Part shown: positions 24,618 through 32,777 of the stretch, piece after piece
Layout of the letters: every line of letters starts with the position of its first letter
Numbering within the stretch: the stretch's first letter is position 1
Origin: Vibrio echinoideorum
Lineage (GTDB): Bacteria; Pseudomonadota; Gammaproteobacteria; Enterobacterales; Vibrionaceae
DNA: 64,000 bases
Assembly: GCF_024347455.1 (NCBI RefSeq)
Contig: NZ_AP025485.1
Location: 8,316-72,315, forward strand
Direction of reading: 5' to 3'
Made by a program: the position numbers and the translations under genes
Notes under the pieces: generated by a model
What the model was told of the DNA's origin: nothing
Databases searched by the model: none
The model's input: the letters and a program-made list of their open reading frames with translations, nothing else

Positions 24618-25589
24618 TCAACTGTTTTTACTCAGTTTTTGCCGGATGTACGACTCTATATCCTCGGTTAGTTCTTTCGGTAAGCGGGAAAATTCAAATG
24701 ATTTTTTACGCCCGTCAGCACTGGTTTTTAATCGAGCATAAGTATTCTTGTTTCCGTAAATCGCTAACTCCTCAACTTTCTGCTGAGGCTTAGACTCATC
24801 ATCAACCAAATGTTCTAATTTCGTCTCATAATACTCAAGTAACTTAGCTTGAATATCAGAAACATCGGTAGCTTTGGTGTTGAATGAGGCAAGTTCATTC
24901 TCAACAAAGGTTTCAACGCTGAGTTTCGTTTTGGCGAGGGTTCGTTCAATCTTTCCAAGTCTGGTATAGAACGTAGTCGGAATACCTTCGCAATCAGGGA
25001 ATGATTCGATTAGTGCTTTGTTTAGTTTTGCAGCATTGAGTTTTTTTCGAATAGTGACAATGCTGACACCAAACTCTTTTCCTATTTGAACCAAATCATC
25101 AGAACTAATACCTTGTTCTTCTGCATAATTTAGGTATTTCATACCTACCTCACGCCATGAAAAAAATCTAACCTTTTGCGTCAGTTCAACATAGGCCGCA
25201 ATGTCTTTCGCACTTGGCAGTTCATCCAAGACCCATAGTGGTAAATCTCGTCCTGCCTTGATCCCACAAAAACGACGACGTGTCGCATCAAAAAGTTCAT
25301 ACCGTTCTAGTTCTTTGTTGAAGTACGCTACACCCTCTTGTTTGATACCCTCTGCCAATACTTCTGGGTAAATGTCTCTTACGGCCTCCAATGTCAAAGA
25401 CTCTTGGTGGCGGGTGTTTAGAGGGTGAGCTATGGTCTTACTCTCAAGCTCTGCGGCCGGAATGATTACATGACGAGCTTTATAGTCAGTCTGGCCAAAC
25501 TTAATTGTTTTTATCATTGGTGCATTTTGATTCGATAAACTTAAACCAGAACCGATCGATAGATTGCCTTTCTTATTTGGACGTTTCAT
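24618..25589 (-). CDS. parB: ParB-type plasmid partition protein
   Basis: 323 residues. The N-terminus is basic and flexible (MKRPNKKGNLSIGSG). Residues 60-115 hold the nuclease-like/ParB-N region (TRHQESLTLEAVRDIYPEVL, ELFDATRRRFCGIKAGRDLP), followed by a helix-turn-helix (SSDDLVQIGKEFGVSIVTIR) and a C-terminal dimerisation part ending ELTEDIESYIRQKL. It resembles the P1/P7 ParB class with a long DNA-binding region. It binds centromere sites and activates ParA. It lies 8 bp after parA on the same strand. Confidence 0.9.
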   Translation of the reverse strand: MKRPNKKGNLSIGSGLSLSNQNAPMIKTIKFGQTDYKARHVIIPAAELESKTIAHPLNTRHQESLTLEAVRDIYPEVLAEGIKQEGVAYFNKELERYELFDATRRRFCGIKAGRDLPLWVLDELPSAKDIAAYVELTQKVRFFSWREVGMKYLNYAEEQGISSDDLVQIGKEFGVSIVTIRKKLNAAKLNKALIESFPDCEGIPTTFYTRLGKIERTLAKTKLSVETFVENELASFNTKATDVSDIQAKLLEYYETKLEHLVDDESKPQQKVEELAIYGNKNTYARLKTSADGRKKSFEFSRLPKELTEDIESYIRQKLSKNS

Positions 25590-25597
25590 AGCTCTGC

Positions 25598-26848
25598 CTA
25601 TTTAATTGCTAATTGAATCAATTCATTCTTGAACTGTTTATAAAATAAATTCACTGAGCTCACTGCCACATCAAATTGCTTGCTGGTACAGACTTCTTCT
25701 GACTTTTTTATATCTAAGACAGTTCGTCCAATGTTAGCTGTAGCGGTAAACGCATCACTGTGTGCAATGGTCGACGTCATCAGGTTGTTACGCACAGAGC
25801 GCATGAGTTTTTGGAACGTGTCGTATTCGGGTTTGCTTGATTCTTGATAGTTTACTGCTGCCAGTTTATACCACTGTAAATTACTACCCATAGATGGGAG
25901 TGACTCTAGACGATCTGAAAGGTTGCTCATGAAATTCGTGGTTGAAGCATAGTCATAGTAGCGAGGTGTCACCGGAACAAGCAGCATTTCGGCTGCTTCT
26001 AATGCTGACCATGTGATAGGGCTATCTTGGGGTGGCATATCTACAAAGATAACATCAAATACTTCTTTTAGGATTGGCAGTACAACCTCTGAAAACTTAC
26101 GTAATAAGCGTACTTGCTCATTTTCATCAAGCTGCCAATAAGTATCTACAAAGCGTTCATCGCTTGGGAAAGCGGTAATCACAGATAAATTACTAAGGTG
26201 TGTAGAAAACGCGCACTGCTTAATTATCTCTTCAATCGTATAGCCATTTTTCAATAGTGCATTCACAGCATTATCTTCATTGTCTGGCTCAAACTCTGCT
26301 AGAAGAATATCTGTCATGGTAACGTAAATACTGTCTTCTGCGATTTGCATTGTGCCTTGTCCCGCAGAGCCTTGGGGATCAAGATCAAGTATTAATACGC
26401 GAGCATTTAGATCTAAATCCAATGCGGTGGCCGTTGCTAAGGCTAAAGTCGTACTCGTTTTACCGGTACCGCCTTTGTGGTTCGTGACAACGATTAGTTT
26501 ACTGTCGTGGTGCTCGTGAAATTTAGGAACGCCAAAGTGTTCCATGAGTATGTGTACTTGATCATTAGTGTAAAGGTGCGCTTTTCCTTGTGATGTGTGC
26601 TCTCCAATTAATCCAAGTTCTTCTGCCTCAGTCAGCTTCTTTTTGAACGTCGGTTTAGTGGTGCGAAGCTGCTTTATAACTTCTGTTTTATTCAAACTGT
26701 GGTTGTAAATTAGACGGTCAACACCATCCACCAAGTCCTCATCTGTCACGTTAATTCTTAGTTGCGTTTTAAGCGCTTCTTCTAAGTGCGATTGCTCTTG
26801 GTTCATGTTTATTGCGGTTTGTCTAATTGACTGTAGGACGACGTTCAT
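25598..26848 (-). CDS. parA: ParA-type partition ATPase, type Ia
   Basis: 416 residues. The first 110 residues form a DNA-binding winged helix (LNKTEVIKQLRTTKPTFKKK), marking type Ia ParA proteins that repress their own operon. The deviant Walker A motif VTNHKGGTGKTSTTLALA follows, then LILDLDPQGSAGQG (Walker A') and FDVIFVDMPPQDSP (Walker B). It moves plasmid copies over the nucleoid together with ParB. Paired TTTAC inverted repeats upstream of the start (26895-26934) are the probable operator. Confidence 0.94.
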   Translation of the reverse strand: MNVVLQSIRQTAINMNQEQSHLEEALKTQLRINVTDEDLVDGVDRLIYNHSLNKTEVIKQLRTTKPTFKKKLTEAEELGLIGEHTSQGKAHLYTNDQVHILMEHFGVPKFHEHHDSKLIVVTNHKGGTGKTSTTLALATATALDLDLNARVLILDLDPQGSAGQGTMQIAEDSIYVTMTDILLAEFEPDNEDNAVNALLKNGYTIEEIIKQCAFSTHLSNLSVITAFPSDERFVDTYWQLDENEQVRLLRKFSEVVLPILKEVFDVIFVDMPPQDSPITWSALEAAEMLLVPVTPRYYDYASTTNFMSNLSDRLESLPSMGSNLQWYKLAAVNYQESSKPEYDTFQKLMRSVRNNLMTSTIAHSDAFTATANIGRTVLDIKKSEEVCTSKQFDVAVSSVNLFYKQFKNELIQLAIK

Positions 26849-26894
26849 ATCTATAACTCCATGAAAGATAAATCTCTATACATATTAACAGTGG

Positions 26895-26934
26895 CTTTAC
26901 CAATGTAAAGGTCATTTTACCATTTTTGGGTAAA
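26895..26934 (-). promoter_or_regulatory. Probable parAB operator: paired TTTAC inverted repeats
   Basis: CTTTAC-CAAT-GTAAAG (26895-26910) is followed by TTTTACC and GGGTAAA (26915-26934), giving four half-sites in alternating orientation, 47-86 bp before the parA ATG. This is the expected place for ParA autorepression and possibly a ParB site. Confidence 0.6.
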
Positions 26935-26954
26935 TTATTTCTTTTGGTGTTTGT

Positions 26955-26976
26955 GGGGAAAAACCCCCCTTTTTTT
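26955..26976 (+). repeat. Terminator-like repeat GGGG-AAAAA-CCCC plus T-run, copy 2
   Basis: Same 22 bases and orientation as 24531-24552. It lies between the parAB promoter region and the leading-region leader 1. Confidence 0.6.
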
Positions 26977-27014
26977 ATTTTTTAGCAATTCACTATCTTA
27001 AAAACTGTGGTGGA

Positions 27015-27445
27015 CCTGGGCGTTACCCTTTGGGCAAGGCTTTTCGCTTGTATCTTTTCATCTATGGCCTAAGAGTGGCATCACCCTGATGAGTCACTCC
27101 GTGCCGCCCCAGGGTGTGCCTCTCTACAGTCCCTATCTAAAAGGATATCGCTGCAATCCTGAACGCCAGCGCCTCGTCATTCTTCCTCGTTGCCGTTCGT
27201 CGTACCTTCTCACTCCTTTCACTGACATCCATTAAGTTCGAGTAAGGGCTTGTGTCTTATGTGCCAGTTTCCCTTTCGACTCGCATCATTTGATGGGGCT
27301 CGCAGGCTGTTGACCCTCCTAAATCAGAACCTTCTCTGCAAGGGTAAATGAACGCTTCGCGCCCCTGCAGAGAAGAACCCTGTTTGAGGTAGGGACAGCC
27401 AAGCGGCTCCATAAAAGTGATACTCAAACAGAAAGGAAACTCCTC
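27015..27445 (+). promoter_or_regulatory. Leading-region leader-hairpin element, copy 1
   Basis: The first 250 nt are conserved with copies at 29065 and 31471 (GGGCGTTACCC, GGCCTAAGAGTGGCATCACC, CTATCTAAAAGGATATCGCT, TGCAATCCTGAACGC). The last 174 nt (27267-27440) fold into one long imperfect hairpin: GTTTCC-TTTC with GAAAGGAAAC at the base, GGCTGT (27305) with ACAGCC (27395), CTTCTCTGCA (27331) with TGCAGAGAAG (27366), and a conserved 17-nt loop TAAATGAACGCTTCGCG. The base of the 3' arm contains the Shine-Dalgarno sequence of the gene at 27446. Candidate single-stranded promoter (Frpo-like) and/or translational switch; see findings. Confidence 0.75.
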
Positions 27446-27877
27446 ATGGCACAACGACACTCAAGCCCAACTCTCTCTAAATCGATGTTCAGCGACCAGC
27501 GTTTCGCCGCTGGGCACGAAAGCTCACCAAAAAATGATATCTCTAGTCCGATCGTTGAACGTGCAGTTCGTTCGACCGTTTCAGCGACGGTTTCAAAAGG
27601 ACTTATCTGGGTGAATTCCACTGACTTTAATTCGAGCGTTCGAGCGGTCAAAGTGCATGAGATTTTACTTAAGGAGTTTGGTTATACCGACTCTTTGATC
27701 TTGGAGGAAAGCCAGAAAGGCAAAGGGGTGAGCATTAGCGTATGTGACCGAGTGACGACGGTAAAACAGATGCGAGAAGATTACGCCTACGCGAAAAAAG
27801 AAGAGAGAAACGTTGAAACGACCGCTAAGCATCAAGCAATAGCGAAAGACCTTCTAACTAGTTTGTATGGCCAATAA
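27446..27877 (+). CDS. Leading-region protein of unknown function
   Basis: 143 residues. The first 33 residues (MAQRHSSPTLSKSM, then GHESSPKNDIS) match the start of the gene at 31891, partly through compensating frameshifts at the DNA level, so the duplicated leader reaches about 100 nt into the coding region. The body (GLIWVNSTDFNSSVRAVKVH, SLILEESQKGKGVSISVCD) is alpha/beta and soluble and I do not recognise it. AAAGGAAAC is the Shine-Dalgarno sequence. By position it should be among the last of the hairpin-led genes to enter a recipient. Anti-defence is a plausible but unsupported role. Confidence 0.7.
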   Translation: MAQRHSSPTLSKSMFSDQRFAAGHESSPKNDISSPIVERAVRSTVSATVSKGLIWVNSTDFNSSVRAVKVHEILLKEFGYTDSLILEESQKGKGVSISVCDRVTTVKQMREDYAYAKKEERNVETTAKHQAIAKDLLTSLYGQ

Positions 27878-27928
27878 CACGGACTGAGCGCCGCCCATCA
27901 CGACTTTAAATATTAAAAGGGATCTATT

Positions 27929-28414
27929 ATGTCTGTACTTGCTAACTACTCTAATCACAGCCTTTTCTCAGTCGAAGAAAAAGATATATTGAGCCATGCC
28001 GCGAGCATTTTAAAATCTAAGTTGTTTGTGTCAGAGCAGACGCCACTCAATTCCCCTGAATTGGTGAAGTCATTTTGTCAGACTTCACTCGCCTCCAATG
28101 AAAGCGAAGTGTTTGGGGTGATCTTTCTTGATAGTCAGCATCGGGTTTTACGCACAAAAGAGATGTTTAGCGGAACCATTGACGCCGCATCCGTTTACCC
28201 TCGTGAAGTGGTCAAAGAGTCACTGGCCACAAACGCAAGTGCAGTCATTTTTTATCATAATCATCCCAGCGGTGATGCCACACCCAGCCAAGCCGATCGA
28301 CGTATTACTCGACGACTGACTGACGCGTTAGCCTTGGTTGATATTCGAGTACTCGATCACTTCGTGGTGTCTTTTGAAGATGTGGTGTCGTTTGCGGAGC
28401 GTGGTTGGATATAA
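27929..28414 (+). CDS. radC: RadC/JAMM-domain protein
   Basis: 161 residues, the usual length of plasmid-borne RadC. The JAB1/MPN metal site is intact: E in [12 protein letters not shown], then [20 protein letters not shown] with the HxHP and SxxD motif. No N-terminal helix-hairpin-helix is present, as in other mobile-element RadC proteins. The biochemical role is unsettled; it occurs in leading regions of many conjugative plasmids. It lies 51 bp after the 143-residue gene with AAAGGGAT as ribosome site, and both probably share the hairpin leader at 27015. Confidence 0.92.
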   Translation: MSVLANYSNHSLFSVEEKDILSHAASILKSKLFVSEQTPLNSPELVKSFCQTSLASNESEVFGVIFLDSQHRVLRTKEMFSGTIDAASVYPREVVKESLATNASAVIFYHNHPSGDATPSQADRRITRRLTDALALVDIRVLDHFVVSFEDVVSFAERGWI

Positions 28415-28517
28415 CCATTAGTTAGTGAAAAATGTCTCTCATTCACGCCTATTCTGGCGTGAATGACTTCGGTAACGTAATGCAGTAAACTAAAGACAAT
28501 TAAATAAGGTTTCTATT

Positions 28518-28769
28518 ATGTCTGAATCAAGCAAAGTCACATTAAGCGTTGAAGAGCTGATCAACCTAACCGCTCATGCTGCCACTCAAGAGCAGTTAAA
28601 TGATACGCGTAAAGAACTCGATCAGAAGATCGAAGCGGTTCGGAATGAGGTCCTGGGGGTTCGTAATGAAGTGAGTTCCCTTAAAAACCTCATTATTGCA
28701 ACAGCCTTCGCGATGATTGCGACGGTAGCCGGTGCCGCGTTTTGGGTTGGTAGTCATATCAACGTTTAA
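28518..28769 (+). CDS. Small coiled-coil protein with C-terminal membrane anchor
   Basis: 83 residues. A coiled coil spans residues about 20-58 (EQLNDTRKELDQKIEAVRNE, then VRNEVSSLKNLI). The last 22 residues are hydrophobic (IIATAFAMIATVAGAAFWVG). AATAAGG precedes the ATG. The layout resembles small DUF1640-like or haemolysin XhlA-type anchors, but the match is only structural. It ends the transcript that begins at leader 1, before a strong terminator. Confidence 0.7.
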   Translation: MSESSKVTLSVEELINLTAHAATQEQLNDTRKELDQKIEAVRNEVLGVRNEVSSLKNLIIATAFAMIATVAGAAFWVGSHINV

Positions 28770-28788
28770 TGTTCAAATATGTTTTCTG

Positions 28789-28819
28789 AAATGCCTCTTA
28801 TCCTAGAGGCATTTTTTTT
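28789..28819 (+). terminator. Rho-independent terminator
   Basis: AAATGCCTCT and AGAGGCATTT form a 10-bp stem with a 6-nt loop followed by eight T. It isolates leader 2 from upstream transcription. Confidence 0.9.
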
Positions 28820-28847
28820 GTCCTCGTTATGTCCTTCGATCGCTTCA

Positions 28848-29493
28848 ACGCTCGCGCTAAAAGACGTTGAGCCAAAGGCTCGACCGCAAGCGGTCGTCAA
28901 GCTGGCTCTCAGTAGGGCTGTAGGCCCATTGGCTCGGTGCTTGATTGTATTGCTGTGTATTGATGTCAATTTGTGGTTACGTGGCTGATAGGGCTTAATT
29001 GGCGAGTTTTTTATGATGATCGTTTAAAGCGGATTTGAAGCACAGCGTCGTGATAAGGGCTTAACTTGGGCGTTACCCCTACGGGGCAAGGCTTTTCGCT
29101 TGTATCTTTCATCTATGGCCTAAGAGTGGCATCACCCTGGTGAGTCACTGCGTGCCGCCCCAGAATGTGCCTATCTAAGTCCCTATCTAAAAGGATATCG
29201 CTGCAATCCTGAACGCCTGCGCCTCGTCATTCTTCCTCGTTGCCGCTCGTCGTGCCTCCTCACTCCTTTCACTGACTGAACGAAAGAATCTGTAAGATGG
29301 ATTTTGTTTTTCGCCTGTCTTTTTTCCTTTGATTTCTCATTACCGTGTCGCGGTCTTCCTGCTTAACGTCCCAAATCAGAACCCCCAAAACAAGGGTATA
29401 TGAACGCTTCGCGCCCTTGTTTTGATGAACCGTGATTTTGGGTCGAGCAGTCAGGCGACAACGGGAATGAAAAATTAATCAAAGGAAAAACTT
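28848..29493 (+). promoter_or_regulatory. Leading-region leader-hairpin element, copy 2
   Basis: 28848-29064 is a conserved block shared only with copy 3 and contains two tight hairpins (GAGCC-AAA-GGCTC at 28869 and CGACCGC-AA-GCGGTCG at 28881). 29065-29320 is the part common to all three copies. 29321-29490 is a 170-nt hairpin: TTTTTCCTTTGATT pairs perfectly with AATCAAAGGAAAAA at the base, TGTCGC (29346) with GCGACA (29455), and AAAACAAGGG (29387) with CCCTTGTTTT (29414) under the conserved 17-nt loop. Arm sequences differ from copies 1 and 3 but pairing is kept. The hairpin ends 3 nt before the ATG. Confidence 0.78.
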
Positions 29494-31191
29494 ATGACAG
29501 ACTCAATCCTTAATCCATCAACAGCTTCTAACGTTCAATCCGCGACAAACGTATCCCCGTTTGAGCCGTCAGGCTCATCCAAGAATGAATTTTTGAAGCG
29601 CTTCTCTGGTCATAAGTTGCGTAAAAATGCGAAGGCTAAAATTACGAAGCTGTTGGAATATGCTGACACGTTGATCTTAAAAACTCAGTCAATGGGGATG
29701 GATGATTGCTTTAGAAGTAATGAGCCTGTCACGATGGATAAATCCGAATTTTGGGATTGGTACGAAAAGAACTACAGCGACATGGTTATTTTATTAACCA
29801 TCCGTGAAGGCGCTCTAGTGAAAGTGCAGGTCTGTGACTGTATCTATCATTTTTCTAATGATGTGGTGATGACGTTCTCTTTGGATGGAGAGGAGGCGCA
29901 AAGCACTATTATTGAGGGGGAATGCTCAGAAGTGGAGGGCACCGAAGAAGTGAAAGAGCCGGTGCAGCTTGCCCCGTTCGACCAATACGTACACCTGGAA
30001 AAGACCGCCGTTGTGAAGCAAGTGATTATTGATTGGAGTGAATCCAATTTATTATCTGATGGCAATGCGTACACCCTTGATGATTACAACAAAAAAGCAA
30101 GTCAAGAAGCTATGGAAGTGGGCCGCAATAACGGTTACACCAAGACGATGATGTATATCGAGTTTGATAATGGTGACTTGGAGCGATTTAGACATGATAT
30201 TGATGCGGATCACCCAACGCTGAACCACTATTACGCTGCTGTGACTGAGACAAAATTGATGGGCTTGTCTAAAGTGCGCTTTACGTTTGAGCAAGTGACA
30301 AAGGCATTGATTGACGGTTATCTTTCCCCGCTTAACAGTGATGAGAAAAAGCCAACACCGCCACCACAAGATAACACCCGAAAAGTGGTAGCGCTGGGAG
30401 ACTATCAAGAGCGACAAGAAGCGAAGCGCGATAGATTAGAAGAGCGTGCCGCTAAAGCTGAAGCGGTCTCTAATGAGCGATTTAATACCGCGAGTACATT
30501 AGGGAAAATGTTACCGTTCGGTCAGCCAATCCTGGTTGGTCACCATTCAGAAGCGAAGCACCGTAAACACGCGGAGAGCATCAATACCAACATGCGTAAA
30601 AGCGTAGAGGCTCAGGATAAAGCGGAATATCTGAGCCGTCGCGCTGATAGTGTAGGCTCTGCCGGTATCGCGTCAGACGACCCAGAAGCGGTTGAAAAAT
30701 TGAAGAAAAAGCTCGAGGGTTTGATTAAAAGTCATGAACTCATGAAAGCCGTTAATAAGATCGTTCGCTCTAGTCATATGACCGAGGAAGACAAGATCGA
30801 ATATTTGGTTAATACACACGGACAGACAGAAGAAAGAGCAAAAAAATTATTACGCCCGTGTGAGTTTTTTGGAAAGTTTGGCTTTGATGCATACGCACTA
30901 CAGAATAGTAATGCCAATATCCGAACAACTAGAAAGCGTTTAGAGCACTTGGAAGCGTTGCACAACGAAGCGCCATTACAGGGTAACGGCGAGGCAATGG
31001 GGACGGCTTGGGAGCTGTACGAAGAAGAGGGCCGCATTAAGTTTTTATTTGACGGTATTCCAGCCGAAGAGGTGCGCAAAAAATTAAAAAGTAACGGTTT
31101 TAAATGGTCACGATACTCTAAAGCGTGGGTGCGTAAACTGACGCCCAACGCGGTCTTTGTGACAAAACGACTCATTACTTTATTCGCTTAA
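29494..31191 (+). CDS. DUF3560-domain plasmid protein
   Basis: 565 residues. The N-terminal tag TNVSPFEPSGSSKNEFLKRF resembles the tags of the genes at 27446 and 31891. Residues 30-250 are unassigned. From about residue 300 the DUF3560 signature is clear: RLEERAAKAEAVSNERFNTA, LPFGQPILVGHHSEAKHRKH, GIASDDPEAVEKLKKKLEGL. The C-terminus has the companion motif EEVRKKLKSNGFKWSRYSKA. DUF3560 proteins are common on large conjugative plasmids and have no fixed function. Expression would come from leader 2. The Shine-Dalgarno AAAGGA lies inside the hairpin base. Confidence 0.88.
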   Translation: MTDSILNPSTASNVQSATNVSPFEPSGSSKNEFLKRFSGHKLRKNAKAKITKLLEYADTLILKTQSMGMDDCFRSNEPVTMDKSEFWDWYEKNYSDMVILLTIREGALVKVQVCDCIYHFSNDVVMTFSLDGEEAQSTIIEGECSEVEGTEEVKEPVQLAPFDQYVHLEKTAVVKQVIIDWSESNLLSDGNAYTLDDYNKKASQEAMEVGRNNGYTKTMMYIEFDNGDLERFRHDIDADHPTLNHYYAAVTETKLMGLSKVRFTFEQVTKALIDGYLSPLNSDEKKPTPPPQDNTRKVVALGDYQERQEAKRDRLEERAAKAEAVSNERFNTASTLGKMLPFGQPILVGHHSEAKHRKHAESINTNMRKSVEAQDKAEYLSRRADSVGSAGIASDDPEAVEKLKKKLEGLIKSHELMKAVNKIVRSSHMTEEDKIEYLVNTHGQTEERAKKLLRPCEFFGKFGFDAYALQNSNANIRTTRKRLEHLEALHNEAPLQGNGEAMGTAWELYEEEGRIKFLFDGIPAEEVRKKLKSNGFKWSRYSKAWVRKLTPNAVFVTKRLITLFA

Positions 31192-31201
31192 AACCGAATG
31201 A

Positions 31202-31225
31202 GATGCCTCTTAGTCTGGAGGCATC
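31202..31225 (+). terminator. Hairpin terminator after the DUF3560 gene
   Basis: GATGCCTC and GAGGCATC form an 8-bp stem with an 8-nt loop and a short ATTTT tail. It is the positional equivalent of the terminator at 28789. Confidence 0.7.
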
Positions 31226-31255
31226 ATTTTCCTTTGTGATTTCCGTGAACGCTGT

Positions 31256-31890
31256 GATCGCGCTAAAAGACGTTGAGCCAAAGGCTCGACCGCAAGCGGT
31301 CGCCAAACTGGCTCTCAGGAGGACTGTAGACCCATTAAATTGATGTTTGATTGTATTACAGTGTATTGGTATCAATTTGTGGTTGCGTGGCTGATAGGGC
31401 TTAATTGACGAGTTTTTTATGATGATAGTTTAAAGCGGATTTGAAGCACAGCGTCGTGATAAGGGCTTAACTTGGGCGTTACCCTTCGGGCAAGGCTTTT
31501 CGCTTGTATCTTTTATCTATGGCCTAAGAGTGACATCACCCTGGTGAGTCACTGCGTGCCGCCCCAGGATGTGCCTCTCTACAGCCCCTATCTAAAAGGA
31601 TATCGCTGCAATCCTGAACGCACTCCTCTCACTTCGTTCGCTACGCCTCGTCGTACCTCCTCGTTGCTTTCCCTACCTTTGAATAAGTTCGAGTAAGGCT
31701 TGTTTTCTTATGCGCCGATTTCCTTTCACTCGCATCATTTACGGGCTCGCAGGCTGTTAACCGTCTCTCCCCACAACCTGATTTGCAAGGGTAAATGAAC
31801 GCTGCGCGCCCTTGCAAAGCAGAACGATGGTGAGAGAGCGGACAGCCAAGCGGCTCCGAAAAGTGATACTCAAACAAAAGGAAAATCCTC
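31256..31890 (+). promoter_or_regulatory. Leading-region leader-hairpin element, copy 3
   Basis: 31256-31470 matches 28848-29064. 31471-31716 is the part common to all copies. 31717-31887 is a 171-nt hairpin: GATTT-CCTTT with AAAGGAAAATC at the base, GGCTGT (31752) with ACAGCC (31842), and TTTGCAAGGG (31782) with CCCTTGCAAA (31809) under the loop TAAATGAACGCTGCGCG. It ends 3 nt before the ATG at 31891. Confidence 0.78.
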
Positions 31891-32274
31891 ATGGCGCAAC
31901 AAAATTCAAACCTAACTCTCTCTAATTCAAATTCAGTGACCAGCGTTTCGCCGCTGGAGCACGAAAGCTCACCAAAAAATGATATCTCTAAGCGCGTGCA
32001 CCCAGTAGGGCTAAGTCGTGATGTTGTCCTATCAGGAACAACATCTGTGGAAAATATTATCGTGATTGCCGCTCATGTAAAAGCAAGAGCCAGGCATTCC
32101 AGTGTTTGGCTAGAACTGACGGTTTTATTCCCAGAAACAGAACTCAATAAGCCGTACTGGGGGCAAGGCATTGCGAGAGGTCATGTGATTACTGAGACGA
32201 ATAAAGTAGGGCTGAATAGTCGTGCTGTCGTCATGGGGTGGGTGACAGATAGCCATCAATATATCGAAGTATAA
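31891..32274 (+). CDS. Leading-region protein with shared N-terminal tag
   Basis: 127 residues. The start MAQQNSNLTLSNSNSVTS, then SPLEHESSPKNDISKR, shares its last part with the 143-residue protein and resembles the DUF3560 protein tag. The body (VLSGTTSVENIIVIAAHVKA, SVWLELTVLFPETELN, YWGQGIARGHVITE) looks beta-rich and soluble, and I do not recognise the family. It is the first gene of a four-gene + strand run that ends at the transglycosylase, so it enters a recipient early. A role in recipient takeover is inferred from position only. Confidence 0.7.
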   Translation: MAQQNSNLTLSNSNSVTSVSPLEHESSPKNDISKRVHPVGLSRDVVLSGTTSVENIIVIAAHVKARARHSSVWLELTVLFPETELNKPYWGQGIARGHVITETNKVGLNSRAVVMGWVTDSHQYIEV

Positions 32275-32314
32275 AGACTTGATACCCCTTAGTTATAAAA
32301 TGGAGACTTAAATA

Positions 32315-32701
32315 ATGAAATATCTCTCACACTATATTCAAGACAAACAAACTCAGGCTTTTAATGATGCTGGGGCGTTCTTTGCTTTTTCTAATCAACA
32401 GTTCGATGAGGCAAAAAAAGATAGCGTGAAATACGCATCACTAGGCATGGGGTTAATTTGCCCAGTTGATAATGCCAAGCAATTAATGACTCGTTTAGAT
32501 TCCATCGCTCAAGAAGGGATCGCCGAAGATATCAAAGAGAACGGGAAAAAGGCGATCATTCGTCGTGAGTTATTTAATCACGAATGTTTCTACACCAATG
32601 ATATTTGTGATTGTGTGGAAAAGCTCGAAGGGTATGGCATCACTTACGATGAAATTTATGAAGTGTTTAATCATATTCGTAAAACGGAAGACGTTTATTA
32701 G
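32315..32701 (+). CDS. Conserved plasmid protein, DUF7659-like
   Basis: 128 residues. MKYLSHYIQDKQTQAFNDAG, AFFAFSNQQFDEAKKDSV, LGMGLICPVDNAKQL and RRELFNHECFYTNDICDCVE are blocks I recall from a family (DUF7659-like) found on many conjugative plasmids and ICEs; function is unknown. It is soluble and all or mostly helical. It lies 40 bp after the previous gene with ATGGAGAC as ribosome site. Confidence 0.75.
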   Translation: MKYLSHYIQDKQTQAFNDAGAFFAFSNQQFDEAKKDSVKYASLGMGLICPVDNAKQLMTRLDSIAQEGIAEDIKENGKKAIIRRELFNHECFYTNDICDCVEKLEGYGITYDEIYEVFNHIRKTEDVY

Positions 32702-32777
32702 GCGTTAACATTAAAGCGCCTTGATATTTGTTCCATCAAATATCAAGGCATGTTCAATTACATCGGAGTTAGATTTA

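Noticed and set aside
28779..28988. Frames in the conserved block before leader 2 and leader 3
   Set aside because: The block is conserved as nested hairpins, and the two copies do not keep a common reading frame.
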